A program made the translations under genes and the position numbers. Positions 1 through 9,068 of a DNA stretch of 64,000 bases are shown in pieces (position 1 is the first letter of the stretch; every line of letters begins with the position of its first letter). The stretch is from Phytomonospora endophytica. GTDB taxonomy: Bacteria; Actinomycetota; Actinomycetes; Mycobacteriales; Micromonosporaceae. Location of the stretch: NCBI RefSeq assembly GCF_014202425.1, contig NZ_JACHGT010000003.1:62001-126000 (forward strand). Reading direction: 5' to 3'. Under the pieces are notes generated by a model. That model saw only the letters and a program-made list of their open reading frames with translations. It did no database searches and had not been told where the DNA came from.

Positions 1-903
1 ATGTTCCAGATCGCCGCCGGGTTCCTGCTCATCGCCGGGTTCGTCTACCTGCTCGCCCTCGCCCTCAACACCCTCACCGCCCAGGCCGTCAGCGCGCTGC
101 CCGGACTCACCGGCCTCATCGCCGCCCTGTCCCAGCTCGCCGCCACCCTCGGCGCCATGACCGCTGGCGACATGGTCGCCATGGGCATCGGCCTCGCCCT
201 GATCGCCGGGTTCGTCTGGGCCGTCGCCGCCGCCCTCGTCTACGCGGCCGGTCCCCTCGCCACCCTCGCCTCGCTGTTCGGATCCCTCGGCAGCGTCCTG
301 GGCGTCGTATCCAGCATCGGCAGCATGCTCGGCGGCGTCCTCAGCGGACTCGGCGGGATCGTCGGCGACGTCCTCGGGGGCATCGGCGACGCCATCGGCT
401 CCCTCGGCGGCCTCATCGGCGACGTCGCCGGATCGGTCATCGGCGGCGTCACCGACGTCATCAGCGGAGCGGCCGGACTCGTCGGCGACGCCGCCAGCGG
501 CATGGTCGACCTCGCCGGGGACGCCATCGGCGGCATCGGCGACGCCATCGGGGGAGTCGGCGACTTCCTCTTCGGAGAAGACGAACCCAGCGTCCCCCTG
601 ACCAACGCGCTCCCGTCGGCCGCCGCACCACCGCCCCCGCCACCGGCCGCCACGGCCGCACCCGCCGGACTCGGCGCCCTCGCCTCCGGGGGAGCGCTCG
701 CCGCACCCGCCGCGGGCGGATCCACCGCCGTCGACCAGACCGTCAACGCCGGCGGCATCAACATCAGCATCAGCGCCGAGCGCCTAGAGGCCGACTCCGC
801 GTCGCTGCTCACCGACGACATCATCGCCCAGCTCCAGGCTCGGCTCGGCGCACTGCGGTCCACCCAGGACTTCCAGGCCGGCGCCCGCCCGGCGGCGGCA
901 TAG
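1..903 (+). CDS. Tail tape-measure protein, C-terminal part (eCIS)
   Basis: The reading frame is open from the first base of the window, so this is probably the C-terminal part of a longer protein and the ATG at base 1 may not be the start. Two hydrophobic stretches (about residues 4-45 and 55-100) are followed by a Gly/Ile/Asp-rich region with recurring GGIGDAIG-like units, a Pro/Ala-rich linker (about 205-240) and a polar end. This layout, ending in a short beta/alpha segment before an Ala-rich tail, is typical of tape-measure proteins, which set tail length inside the tube. The adaptor gene follows 15 bases downstream with a GGAGG site. Assignment rests on composition and position. Confidence 0.6.
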   Translation: MFQIAAGFLLIAGFVYLLALALNTLTAQAVSALPGLTGLIAALSQLAATLGAMTAGDMVAMGIGLALIAGFVWAVAAALVYAAGPLATLASLFGSLGSVLGVVSSIGSMLGGVLSGLGGIVGDVLGGIGDAIGSLGGLIGDVAGSVIGGVTDVISGAAGLVGDAASGMVDLAGDAIGGIGDAIGGVGDFLFGEDEPSVPLTNALPSAAAPPPPPPAATAAPAGLGALASGGALAAPAAGGSTAVDQTVNAGGINISISAERLEADSASLLTDDIIAQLQARLGALRSTQDFQAGARPAAA

Positions 904-918
904 GAGGGAGCGGAGGAC

Positions 919-1485
919 ATGGCCAACCTCAACCAGCGCAACCCCGTCCGCGGCTTCCTCGTCAGCGTCGGCCTCGACCCCGAGATCCTGGTCCAGTTCC
1001 AGTACAACCCCGAGAAGGTCGACGACAAGCGCTCGATCTCCTACGCCAGCCTCAACGCCCCCGGCATGCTCATGCCCGTCCGCCAGTACAGCGCGGGCGG
1101 CGACCGGACCCTGTCCTTCAAGGTCCTCGTCGACGGCCTGTTCGCCGGACCCGCCGACGACGAGATCGACATCGCCCGCGACGACCGCGGCGGCATCGGC
1201 CCCGAACTGCTCAAGTACCGGGCGTTCATGTACCCGCAGACCGAGAACTGGCAGGACGCCGAGACCTCCGTCGACGGCTTCGTCAGCCTCTACGACGACC
1301 CGAACTCGGTCTTCGCCGCGCCACCGGTCTGCGCCTTCGGCTTCGGCGAGCGCGTCATCGACTGCATCGTCACCGAGGTCTCCATCACCGAGCAGCTGTT
1401 CAACGCCAGCCTCGACCCCGTGCGGGCCGAGGTCTCGGTGACCCTCGTGGAGATCACCCCCTACAACCCCGATCCGTCCGTTTAG
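919..1485 (+). CDS. Contractile injection system tube/baseplate adaptor (Afp7-like N-terminal type)
   Basis: A 188-residue protein resembling the N-terminal domain of Afp7/PVC7 proteins, which sit between the inner tube and the baseplate hub. Visible family features are the early QFQYNPEK segment, the MPVRQYSAGGDRTLSFKV strand region and a C-terminal strand-rich domain ending in VEITPYNPD. In many systems the LysM module is fused to this domain; here it is the next gene, 9 bases downstream. An AGGGAGCGGAGG-like ribosome site precedes the ATG. It is expected to act in the assembled particle, not as an enzyme. Family assignment is good, the exact structural position is inferred from homologous machines. 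Confidence 0.75.
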   Translation: MANLNQRNPVRGFLVSVGLDPEILVQFQYNPEKVDDKRSISYASLNAPGMLMPVRQYSAGGDRTLSFKVLVDGLFAGPADDEIDIARDDRGGIGPELLKYRAFMYPQTENWQDAETSVDGFVSLYDDPNSVFAAPPVCAFGFGERVIDCIVTEVSITEQLFNASLDPVRAEVSVTLVEITPYNPDPSV

Positions 1486-1494
1486 GAGCGCGCG

Positions 1495-1809
1495 ATGCCC
1501 GTCCCGCGAGGTTCACGTTTCGCCGACCTCCCCGTCTTCGAGGTCACCGGCCCCGATGGCCGGCCCCGGCACGTCATCGGCCTGCGCCTGACCGGGACCG
1601 ACACTCCCGGCGACCGCGTCCACCGCGTCCGGCAGGGCGAGGCGCTCGACCTGCTCGCCCGCCGCCACCTCGGCGACGAGCGCTCCTGGTGGCGCATCCT
1701 CGACGTCAACCCGCTGCGTTACCCGCTCGACCTCGCGCCCGGCGAGCAGCTGCGGCTGCCCGCACCGGGCCAGGCCACGCGCGCCAGCCGGGCCAGGAGT
1801 TTCCGGTGA
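1495..1809 (+). CDS. LysM-domain baseplate protein
   Basis: A 104-residue protein with a LysM-type module at about residues 45-96: it starts at HRVRQGEALDLLARRHLGD and ends in NPLRYPLDLAPGEQLRLP, the usual turn between the two halves of the fold. In phage tails and eCIS such modules (gpX or the C-terminal part of Afp7) link tube and hub and do not necessarily bind glycans. The gene lies between the adaptor and the hub gene, and its stop overlaps the GTG start of the hub gene, which indicates translational coupling. The basic, Arg-rich C-terminus is unremarkable. Confidence 0.75.
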   Translation: MPVPRGSRFADLPVFEVTGPDGRPRHVIGLRLTGTDTPGDRVHRVRQGEALDLLARRHLGDERSWWRILDVNPLRYPLDLAPGEQLRLPAPGQATRASRARSFR

Positions 1810-2930
1810 CCGGCCCGCGGATCGCCCGCGTCCCGTACTTCTCCGTGGTCGTGGAGGGCCAGGACATCACGCCCTGGGTGACCTCGGTGCAGGTCGTCGA
1901 GGACGACCGGCTCGCCGACAACACGACGATCACGGTCAACGACCCCCGGATGATCTACGCCGACGCGCTCATGGAGGGCTGCATCGCCGAGGTCGACATC
2001 GGGTACGCCGAGGCCGACCAGCACGCGCTGATGCTGCGGGCGACGATCACGAAGGTCGAGGTCACCTATCCCGAGAACGGTGTCCCGCAGGTCAAGATCA
2101 AGGGCGAGGACAAGTCCATCGAGATGGGCCTCGCCGAGAAGAAGAAGAACTGGACGAACACCACCGTCAACGCGGTGGTGCGCAAGATCGGCGAGCCCTA
2201 TCACTTCGCCGACATCGTCGCCGACCTCAAGCCCGACCCGAAGGTCACCCGGGAGAACCAGGACGGCAAGACCGATCTGGCCTTCCTGCAGGATCTCGCC
2301 AAGAAGTTCCAGGCGAAGTGCTTCGTGGAGCTCGACGAGAACGAGGAGGAGGTCCTCTACTTCATCGCCGACCGCAAGATCCTCGGCATCAACCGCGCCG
2401 ACAAGCTGGTCCTGCGCTACCGGATGGGGCCGTCGAGCAACCTCATGACGTTCAGCCCGGCCTTCGACGCCAGCTTCATCGACCGGGTCCGCGAGGTCAA
2501 CGACATCGACGACTCCGGCCAGGCGGTCAACACGCCGCCGCAGCCGCCGGTCGAGGTGTTCATCTGGCCCCTCGCCGACGATCTGGGCGCGCGCGCCAGC
2601 CGCGCCGACCTCGACCGGATCGAAGCGCTCTACGACGTCGGCCTGCGGGCGCGCGAGAAGCTCCAGACGGAGCTGGCGAAGCCGAAGCCGACGACCGGGA
2701 AGGTCGCCGGAAGCCAGCAACAGCTCGACGAGAAGACCGGGTCGCTGGAGTCGCGGCGGCTGGGCATGTCGGCGAGCGGGACGACCGCCGGGTCGATCTG
2801 GATGCGCGCGAAGTGCAACGTGTCGATCCTCGGGGTGCACGAGCGCTTCGCGGGGGACTGGTACGTCACGGGCGTCACCCACACCATCGACACCGGTGGA
2901 TACAAATCCGAGTTCAAGGCAGTGCGGTGA
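1806..2930 (+). CDS. gpD-like baseplate hub protein (VgrG N-terminal half)
   Basis: This 374-residue protein resembles phage late-control protein gpD and the gp27-like half of VgrG, the trimeric hub on which the spike is mounted. Signs are the opening RVPYFSVVVEGQDITPWV strand pair, a DxGYAEADQ segment and the C-terminal WYVTGVTHTIDTGGYKSEF, which is the typical end of gpD proteins. The frame stays open upstream to base 1689, but the GTG at 1806 is chosen because it overlaps the stop of the LysM gene (GTGA) and begins the conserved domain. The OB-fold spike half, often fused to it in Afp8, is encoded separately by the next gene. Confidence 0.8.
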   Translation: MTGPRIARVPYFSVVVEGQDITPWVTSVQVVEDDRLADNTTITVNDPRMIYADALMEGCIAEVDIGYAEADQHALMLRATITKVEVTYPENGVPQVKIKGEDKSIEMGLAEKKKNWTNTTVNAVVRKIGEPYHFADIVADLKPDPKVTRENQDGKTDLAFLQDLAKKFQAKCFVELDENEEEVLYFIADRKILGINRADKLVLRYRMGPSSNLMTFSPAFDASFIDRVREVNDIDDSGQAVNTPPQPPVEVFIWPLADDLGARASRADLDRIEALYDVGLRAREKLQTELAKPKPTTGKVAGSQQQLDEKTGSLESRRLGMSASGTTAGSIWMRAKCNVSILGVHERFAGDWYVTGVTHTIDTGGYKSEFKAVR

Positions 2931-2939
2931 GGGTGGGCC

Positions 2940-3683
2940 ATGGCCGACGAGTATTTCGCCAAGTACACCGGGGTCGTCAAGGACAACCGGGACGCCGACA
3001 AGAACGGGATCGTGCTGGTCTCGGTGCCGACGGTGTTCCCGCCGGAGGAGCTCGTACCGGCGCGGGCGGCCCTGCCCTTCGGGTACTTCTTCGTGCCGGA
3101 GAACGAGACCCGCGTGTGGGTGGAGTTCGAGGGCGGCGACTCGGAGTTCCCGCTGTGGACCGGTGTCCAGCACACCCCGTCGACGTGGGCGGCCGAGGCG
3201 GCGAAGGATCCGCCGACGGTCCGCGCGGTCAAGACCGTCTCGGGGCACCTGCTGATCTTCGACGACACCGAGGGCAGTGAGTCGATCGTCATCACCGACG
3301 GGAAGAACGCCCACAAGCTCCTGTTCGACAAGGACGGGGTGAAGCTCACCGATGGGAAGAACTCCCATGTCATCGAGATGAGCTCCGCCGGGATCAAGAT
3401 CACCGACGGGAAGAACTCCCACGTGATCGAGATGAGCTCCAGCGTGATCGACATCAAGCACGGCGTCGGCATGGCGAAGGTGACCCTGGAGGCCTCGGCG
3501 GTGAAGGCCGCGGTCGGCGCCTCGACCCTGGAGATCGGGGCCGCCATGGCCAAGGTCGACGGCCCGGTCGTGATGCTCGGCGCCGGCGCGATGCCCGTGC
3601 TGCACCTGGGCGACATGGGCGTCGGGAACCTCGGCGCGCCCGTGCCGATCACCATCACCACCCAGACCAAAGTGCTGGCGTGA
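2940..3683 (+). CDS. OB-fold baseplate spike protein (gpV/gp5-like)
   Basis: A 247-residue protein with an OB-fold of the gpV/gp5 type in residues about 1-85 (KYTGVVKDNRDADKNGIVLV through VWVEFEGGD and PLWTGV). A repetitive region follows: three tandem units built on TDGKN(A/S)H, spaced about 17-19 residues, at about residues 119-165, then Ala/Val-rich strands. Such repeats would fit the triangular beta-prism shaft of a membrane-piercing spike. No PAAR tip signature is visible. It directly follows the gpD-like hub gene, so hub and spike are split, as in P2 or T4, and not fused as in VgrG or Afp8. Confidence 0.75.
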   Translation: MADEYFAKYTGVVKDNRDADKNGIVLVSVPTVFPPEELVPARAALPFGYFFVPENETRVWVEFEGGDSEFPLWTGVQHTPSTWAAEAAKDPPTVRAVKTVSGHLLIFDDTEGSESIVITDGKNAHKLLFDKDGVKLTDGKNSHVIEMSSAGIKITDGKNSHVIEMSSSVIDIKHGVGMAKVTLEASAVKAAVGASTLEIGAAMAKVDGPVVMLGAGAMPVLHLGDMGVGNLGAPVPITITTQTKVLA

Positions 3684-3693
3684 GGGGGCGGTC

Positions 3694-4095
3694 ATGAGTC
3701 TCGGGCCGGACAAGACGATCTGCGCCACCGAACTGCGCGAGGCGATGCGCGCGCATCTCGACACGCTCGACCCGCCGGTGGGCTCCAATGTGGACAAGCC
3801 CGAGGTGAGACCGAACTTCGACGCCCTCGGTGACGGGGTCTGGCGCATCCTCACCGCGGACGCCGAGACCATCACCGCCGCCGTCCAGGACCCGGTGTTC
3901 TGGGCCTTCGTCACCGCGTTGCGTGGCGAGGTCGAGCAGCTGCGCGCCTTCGACCAGGGGCTGAAGGCGGCCTTCGCCGCCTGGGATCCGCTGGTTCCGG
4001 CGAGCGGCACGACGCTGAAGGGCGCCATCGCCGCGCTGACCGTCCCGGGTTCGACCCCGGCGGCACCCACGGTGCTGAGGGGGCGGGTGCAATGA
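3694..4095 (+). CDS. Conserved eCIS-locus protein of unknown function
   Basis: A 133-residue soluble protein that I do not recognise. It has no signal peptide or membrane segment. The central part is predicted helical (about residues 50-100, WRILTADAETITAAVQDPVFWAF and on), and the end is Pro/Ala/Thr-rich. It lies 10 bases after the spike gene and its stop overlaps the ATG of the gp25 gene (ATGA), so it is translated as part of the baseplate block. A small structural or assembly role is likely from position only. Confidence 0.6.
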   Translation: MSLGPDKTICATELREAMRAHLDTLDPPVGSNVDKPEVRPNFDALGDGVWRILTADAETITAAVQDPVFWAFVTALRGEVEQLRAFDQGLKAAFAAWDPLVPASGTTLKGAIAALTVPGSTPAAPTVLRGRVQ

Positions 4096-4463
4096 CCGTG
4101 CTGCGAGGCATGTCGGTGCCGTTCCGGGTGGTCGGCGGCCGGGTCGGGCAGACCTCCGGGCCGGACAAGATCGCCGAGAACCTGCGCCACCTGTTGTCGA
4201 CCAGGCTCGGCGAGCGCGTCCTGCGGCGCGGCTACGGCGGCGGTGTGCAGCAGCGGCTCCAGCAGCCGAACGACCACACGCTGCGCAGTCTCATCCGCCG
4301 CGAAATCGAGCAGGCCCTGCGCGACCACCTCCCGCAGGCCCGGCTGGTCACGCCGGTCCGCCTGGCGCACAACGAATCCGAACTCACCGTCACCTTCGAC
4401 TACGCCCTCGACTCCGCCGAGCCGGCGCAACAGGTGGCGCTCACCCTGCCGAGGTCGTCATGA
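4092..4463 (+). CDS. gpW/gp25-family baseplate wedge protein
   Basis: A 123-residue member of the gp25 family, the baseplate wedge component that starts sheath polymerisation and resembles a sheath handshake domain. Family signs are the helical ENLRHLLSTRLGERVLRRGYGGGV segment, where phage versions have TxxGERxxxPxFG, and the C-terminal paired strands NESELTVTFDYAL. In eCIS nomenclature it corresponds to Afp9/Cis9. The start overlaps the preceding stop and the stop overlaps the ATG of the baseplate J gene, so the three genes are coupled. Confidence 0.85.
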   Translation: MTVLRGMSVPFRVVGGRVGQTSGPDKIAENLRHLLSTRLGERVLRRGYGGGVQQRLQQPNDHTLRSLIRREIEQALRDHLPQARLVTPVRLAHNESELTVTFDYALDSAEPAQQVALTLPRSS

Positions 4464-5956
4464 GCGAGGTACGCGGGCTCCCCATCGACTACACCAATCT
4501 CGGGTACGAGGCCCTGCGCGAGTCGATGCTCGACATCGCCCGGCAGACCCTCCCCGAGTGGACCGACCACTCCGAGAACGACCTCGGCGTCCTGCTCATC
4601 GAGCTGTTCGCCTACGCCAGCGACATCACGCTCTACTACCAGTCGCGGATCGCCTCGCAGCTGTTCCCGTCGACGAGCGACGAGCCGGAGTCGCTGGTGC
4701 AGCTGCTGCGGCTGCTCGGCTTCGAGCTGCGCAGCGCGGTCCCGGCGACGGTGGAGCTGTCGGTCGCCGTCGACGCCGGACTGGCCCTGCCGTTCACGAT
4801 CCCGGCCGGCACCGCCGTGCAGGCGCTGACCAGCACCGCCGAGCGCGTCCAGTTCGAGACCACGCGGGCGACGACCCTCACCGACGCCGTCCTCGGCCCG
4901 GTTCTGGAGGGCAACCTGCGCTGGTTCCTGCCGGTGAGCGTCGTCGAGGGCCGCACGGTCACCGCCGAGGTCCTCGGGGTCTCCGACGGCTCCGCCAACC
5001 AGCTGTACCGGCTCGGCGAAGGCCCGGTGATCGCCGGGAGCATCGTCGTGACGGTCACCGGACCGGGCGGCGCCACCGAGTGGCGCGAGGTCCGCACACT
5101 GGCCACCGCCGCACCGGTGCAACGCTGCTTCATGGTCCAGCGGGACGCCGACGGGGCGGTCTCGCTCCTGTTCGGCGACGGGCTCAACGGCGCGATCCCG
5201 CCGCGCGGGGGGTCCGGCCTCGACCAGGTCGTCGTCTCGGCCACCTACCGCGTCGGCGGCGGGATCCTCGGCAACGTCCCACCGGGGACGCCCTTCACCT
5301 CCTCGGTCAGCGAACTGCGCGCGATCACCGCCCCCGCCGGAGGCACCGGCGGCACCGAGGCCGAGAGCATCGACGCCGCCCGCACCCTCGCGCCCCGCCT
5401 GTACCGCGCCCAGGACCGGGCCGTCACCGCCGACGACTACGTCGAGCTCGCGCTGCGCACGCCCGGTGTCGGCAAGGCCCGGGCCGTCGCCCTCAACTGG
5501 AACGACGTGCTTCTCTACGTCGCCCCCGCCGGGCGCGTCGAGCAGCCGCCCGAGCTGCTGCGCCGCGACCTGCTCGCCGCCTTCGAGTCCTCCCGCATGG
5601 CCACCAGCGTTCTGCGGGTCCTCGGGCCCGACCCGGCCGACATCTACCTCTCGGCGACGGTCCGCGCCGAGCCCTACTACCTCCAGACCGACGTCCAGGA
5701 CGCCGTCACCGAGGCCGCCGCGGCGCTGATCGCCTTCGACACCGTCGATTTCGGACAGCCCATCTATCTCAGCCGCCTCTACGACGCGCTGCAGAGCCTG
5801 CCGCAGGTGGCGTCGCTGACCGTCACGCAGTTCAGCCGTACCGAGGACGGGGCGGTCGACGCCGACGGCGTCATCGAGCTGGAGCCCTTCGAGCTGGCCC
5901 GCGCCGGGTATCCCGAGATCATCCGGCTGGTCATCGAAGGGGGCGTGGCCCGATGA
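4460..5956 (+). CDS. Baseplate J-like protein (Afp11 type)
   Basis: A 498-residue baseplate wedge protein related to phage gpJ and T4 gp6; it forms the ring that triggers contraction. The N-terminus (DYTNLGYEALRESMLDIARQ, then WTDHSENDLGVLLIELFAY) and the C-terminal ARTLAPRLYRAQDRAVTADDYVELA segment are diagnostic of the Baseplate_J family. Length fits the shorter actinobacterial versions; Afp11 itself is longer. The ATG overlaps the gp25 stop and its TGA overlaps the next ATG. It acts in the cytoplasm-assembled particle. Confidence 0.85.
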   Translation: MSEVRGLPIDYTNLGYEALRESMLDIARQTLPEWTDHSENDLGVLLIELFAYASDITLYYQSRIASQLFPSTSDEPESLVQLLRLLGFELRSAVPATVELSVAVDAGLALPFTIPAGTAVQALTSTAERVQFETTRATTLTDAVLGPVLEGNLRWFLPVSVVEGRTVTAEVLGVSDGSANQLYRLGEGPVIAGSIVVTVTGPGGATEWREVRTLATAAPVQRCFMVQRDADGAVSLLFGDGLNGAIPPRGGSGLDQVVVSATYRVGGGILGNVPPGTPFTSSVSELRAITAPAGGTGGTEAESIDAARTLAPRLYRAQDRAVTADDYVELALRTPGVGKARAVALNWNDVLLYVAPAGRVEQPPELLRRDLLAAFESSRMATSVLRVLGPDPADIYLSATVRAEPYYLQTDVQDAVTEAAAALIAFDTVDFGQPIYLSRLYDALQSLPQVASLTVTQFSRTEDGAVDADGVIELEPFELARAGYPEIIRLVIEGGVAR

Positions 5957-8900
5957 GCCCGGTCGCGGCCCCGACCCGCGCGCCCACCGGTGCGAGCGCC
6001 CGCCCGCACCTGCTGGGCGCGGCGGTCGAGCTGAGCTGGACCAACCCGCCGGTCTCCGCCTTCGACGGCGGCTTCCTCACGGCGGTGCGGGTCGTGCGGC
6101 GCGAGCGCAGCTTCCCGGGCGGCATCGACGACGGCGACGTGGTCTATGACGGGATCGGCCGCCCGGTCGTCGACCGGCTCGTCGACAGTGGACTGACGCC
6201 GCTGACCCGGTACTACTACACGGTCTTCGCCTTCGACGGCGCCGAGTACCACAGCGGCGACGGCGCCCGGGCCAGCGCGCTGGCCACCGACGGATACGGC
6301 ATGGCCGAAAGCCTCTACCGGCTCCTGCCGGCCGTCCACCAACGTGATGACGTGCCACTGCGGCCGGACGAGATCCGCCTGCTCGACCCCGCCGTGCAGG
6401 AGGCCCTGCGGGTCCTCCCGCCCGATTTGCGCGGGGCCGGACAGCTGCGCCGGTTCCTGGCCGCGGCGACCGCGCCGGTCGCGCTCATGCGCTCCACGGC
6501 GGAGGCCCTCCGCCAGCTCCACGACATCGACCGGGTGCAGCCGGAGTTCCTGCCGCTGCTGGCCGACTTCCTCGACTGGCGCACCGACCGGACCCTGCCG
6601 GTCTACTCGCAGCGCAACGAGGTCCGGGCCGCGCCGGTGCTCTACCGGACCGTCGGCACCGTCCCGAACCTGCGGACCATCGTCACCCGGTACACCGGGT
6701 GGCAGATCAGGATCGCCGAGTACGCCCAGCACATCAACCGCAGCAACCAGCCCGCCCAGAGCAACCTCTTCGCGCTGCGCGAGACCGCCGGGGGATGGCT
6801 CGCCGCCGACGACGCCGCCGACCTGCTCGGCTTCGCCCCGCCCAACACCGGCGCCGGGCTGGCGACGGTCACCGGCACGCTCACCCAGCCGTTCGCGCTG
6901 CGGCCGGGCATGGAACTCACGGTCAGCACGGACGGCGAAGGCCCTGTCACCGCCCGATTCACCCGCGACGACGCCCTCAACCTGTCCGCCGCGACGGCCG
7001 GAGAGGTCGCCGCCGCGCTCAACCGCCAGTACCGCGACCTGACCGCCACCGCCCTGCCGAGCGGGCGCCTTCGCCTCGACGCCCACGGCGGCACGCTGCG
7101 CGTCGAGGCCGCCGAGTCGAGCCTCGTCAGCCTCGACGGTGCACCGCGCGGACGGCTGTCCGTCGTCGCGGACCCGGCCGGTTCCTTCCGCGTCTTCCAC
7201 ACCGTCGCCGACCCGCTCGGACCGGCCGACGACCGGGCCGCCCGCCGCGCGGTCGCCGGCATGGCCTTCCCACGGCCGCCCGTGCCGGGCGAGCTCGGCG
7301 TTCCCGTCGCCTCACCGGACGCCTCGCCCTACCTCCCGGCCGAACCGCTCCAGCGCATCCACCACAAGCCCTACCGCGGCGGCCGCTGGGGCGATTCCGC
7401 CGAACTCTTCGCCGGCGGCGAACCGGCCGCCGCCGCACTCCCGCCGAGCGGACCCGGCCTGCCGCAACGGATCCTGCTGAGCTGGGTGGACAGACCGGGC
7501 CTGCCCGGCGCGCGGATCCACAGCGCGATCGGCACACCGCGCACGCCCACCCCCGCCGTGCTGACCGGAGTACGCGGCACGCCCTTCCCGATCACGCACG
7601 GCTCCTACCTGATGCTGCGCGACGCCGCCGGCCGCGGGCACGCCGCCCAGTTCGCGCGCACCGACTTCGCCAACCCCGACGCGCCCTCGATCACCGACGT
7701 CCTCGCCGTCCTCAACGACCGCCTCGCCGGGATCGTCGTCGCCAGTGCCGCGCCCGGCGGCGCCCTGCGACTGGAGTCGCCCGGAACCGGCGGCGACGCC
7801 CGCCTGCAGATCGACCTGCTCCACTCCAGCGCCGCCGCGGCCCTCGGGTTCGGACCCGGCAACGCCAGCGCCACCGGAGACTTCGGCGACGGCATCGACT
7901 GGACCGAGCCGCAGCCCATACCCGGCCTGCCGCAAAGCCTCTACACCGACCTGGCCGCCGTCGGCGACGGTACCGGCGCCCGTCTCGCCTACGCCCGCCA
8001 CGACGGCTCGGCCTGGCAGGTCCGCACCGTCCGCTTCGACGGCGCGGTCTGGGCCGGCGACGAGGCCCTCAGCACCGGAAACGGAGTCAGCAGCCGCGAA
8101 CCGGCACTCGCCCGCGACCCCGACGGCCGCGTCTGGGCCGTCTGGGCCCGCCAGGACGGACCCGCGCAGCAGGGATGGTCGCTGCGCCAGCGCAACCGGC
8201 CCTCGGCCGGGCCCTGGAGCGCCGAGACCGAACTGACCCCGACGCCCCCGGCGGGCACCGCCGGGGACCGCGAACCGGCGATCACCACCCGGCCCGCCCT
8301 GCCACCGCGGGTGTTCTTCCGATCCGACCGCACCGGCGGCGCCGACATCTGGTCGATCCCCGTCGGCGGAGCCGCGGCCGAGGTCACCGCCGGCGCGAAC
8401 GCCGACACCTGGCCCACCCCGGTCACCGTCGGCGGAGCCCAGTGGCTCCTCCACCGCAGCGACCGTTCCGTGCCCCACTCCCGCGCCGGAACAGGCCGGG
8501 CCGCCGACACCGGAACCCTGCGCCGCTACGCCGGAAGCACCACGATCGTCCTGCGCGACCTCGACCGCCTCCGCAACCTCCAGGCATGGGACGACCTCGT
8601 CTCCTACACGCCCCACCGGCCCGCGGGCGAACTCACCGGCCAGCCCCTCGCCGACAACGAGGTCTACACGCGCGGCACCGTCGGCCTCTACCTCACCCAG
8701 CCCGTCTCCGGACTCCTCGACGAGCAGATGGCCGAACGCGTCCGCGCCGTCCTCCACCGCTTCCTGCCCCTCAACGTCCGGGCCGTCGTCTGGCTCGCGC
8801 CCCGCGCCGACGTCGAATACGTCTACACCGCCGCCGCCGACCTCATCGACACCTTCACCGACGTCCACCCGGACATCGACCGGCTCGGTCCCATGGGAGA

Positions 8901-9054
8901 CACCAGCGCCGTCGTCCTCCCCGGCTGGGCCGTCCTCGGCAGCGCCGTCCTGTCGACCCCGCCACCGCCCGACCCGGCCGCCACCGGCGTCACCGCCGAC
9001 TCCGCCGACCTGACCAGCCTGCGCTGGCGCACCCACCACCCACCGCTGCAGTGA
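5953..9054 (+). CDS. gpI-like tail protein with fibronectin-like and beta-propeller modules
   Basis: A 1033-residue modular baseplate protein (Afp12 position). Residues about 15-115 look like an Fn3-type beta sandwich (VELSWTNPP through TRYYYTVFAFDG). Residues about 120-260 match the phage tail protein I region (ESLYRLLPAVHQRDD, LPLLADFLDWRTD, YRTVGTVPNLRTIVTRYTGW). The C-terminal third has propeller-like repeats, such as LAYARHDGSAWQVRTV, AVWARQDGPAQQGWSLRQRN and VFFRSDRTGGADIWSIP. The ATG at 5953 overlaps the baseplate J stop; the frame is open further upstream, but that part overlaps conserved J sequence and is rejected. The extra beta modules may reach outward as receptor-binding parts; this is inference. 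Confidence 0.8.
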   Translation: MSPVAAPTRAPTGASARPHLLGAAVELSWTNPPVSAFDGGFLTAVRVVRRERSFPGGIDDGDVVYDGIGRPVVDRLVDSGLTPLTRYYYTVFAFDGAEYHSGDGARASALATDGYGMAESLYRLLPAVHQRDDVPLRPDEIRLLDPAVQEALRVLPPDLRGAGQLRRFLAAATAPVALMRSTAEALRQLHDIDRVQPEFLPLLADFLDWRTDRTLPVYSQRNEVRAAPVLYRTVGTVPNLRTIVTRYTGWQIRIAEYAQHINRSNQPAQSNLFALRETAGGWLAADDAADLLGFAPPNTGAGLATVTGTLTQPFALRPGMELTVSTDGEGPVTARFTRDDALNLSAATAGEVAAALNRQYRDLTATALPSGRLRLDAHGGTLRVEAAESSLVSLDGAPRGRLSVVADPAGSFRVFHTVADPLGPADDRAARRAVAGMAFPRPPVPGELGVPVASPDASPYLPAEPLQRIHHKPYRGGRWGDSAELFAGGEPAAAALPPSGPGLPQRILLSWVDRPGLPGARIHSAIGTPRTPTPAVLTGVRGTPFPITHGSYLMLRDAAGRGHAAQFARTDFANPDAPSITDVLAVLNDRLAGIVVASAAPGGALRLESPGTGGDARLQIDLLHSSAAAALGFGPGNASATGDFGDGIDWTEPQPIPGLPQSLYTDLAAVGDGTGARLAYARHDGSAWQVRTVRFDGAVWAGDEALSTGNGVSSREPALARDPDGRVWAVWARQDGPAQQGWSLRQRNRPSAGPWSAETELTPTPPAGTAGDREPAITTRPALPPRVFFRSDRTGGADIWSIPVGGAAAEVTAGANADTWPTPVTVGGAQWLLHRSDRSVPHSRAGTGRAADTGTLRRYAGSTTIVLRDLDRLRNLQAWDDLVSYTPHRPAGELTGQPLADNEVYTRGTVGLYLTQPVSGLLDEQMAERVRAVLHRFLPLNVRAVVWLAPRADVEYVYTAAADLIDTFTDVHPDIDRLGPMGDTSAVVLPGWAVLGSAVLSTPPPPDPAATGVTADSADLTSLRWRTHHPPLQ

Positions 9055-9068
9055 CCGGGAGAGAAACC

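Noticed and set aside
1719-4430. Minus-strand open frame of about 900 codons opposite the hub and spike genes
   Set aside because: It is the mirror of GC-biased codons; the + frames encode recognisable baseplate proteins with overlapping starts and stops.
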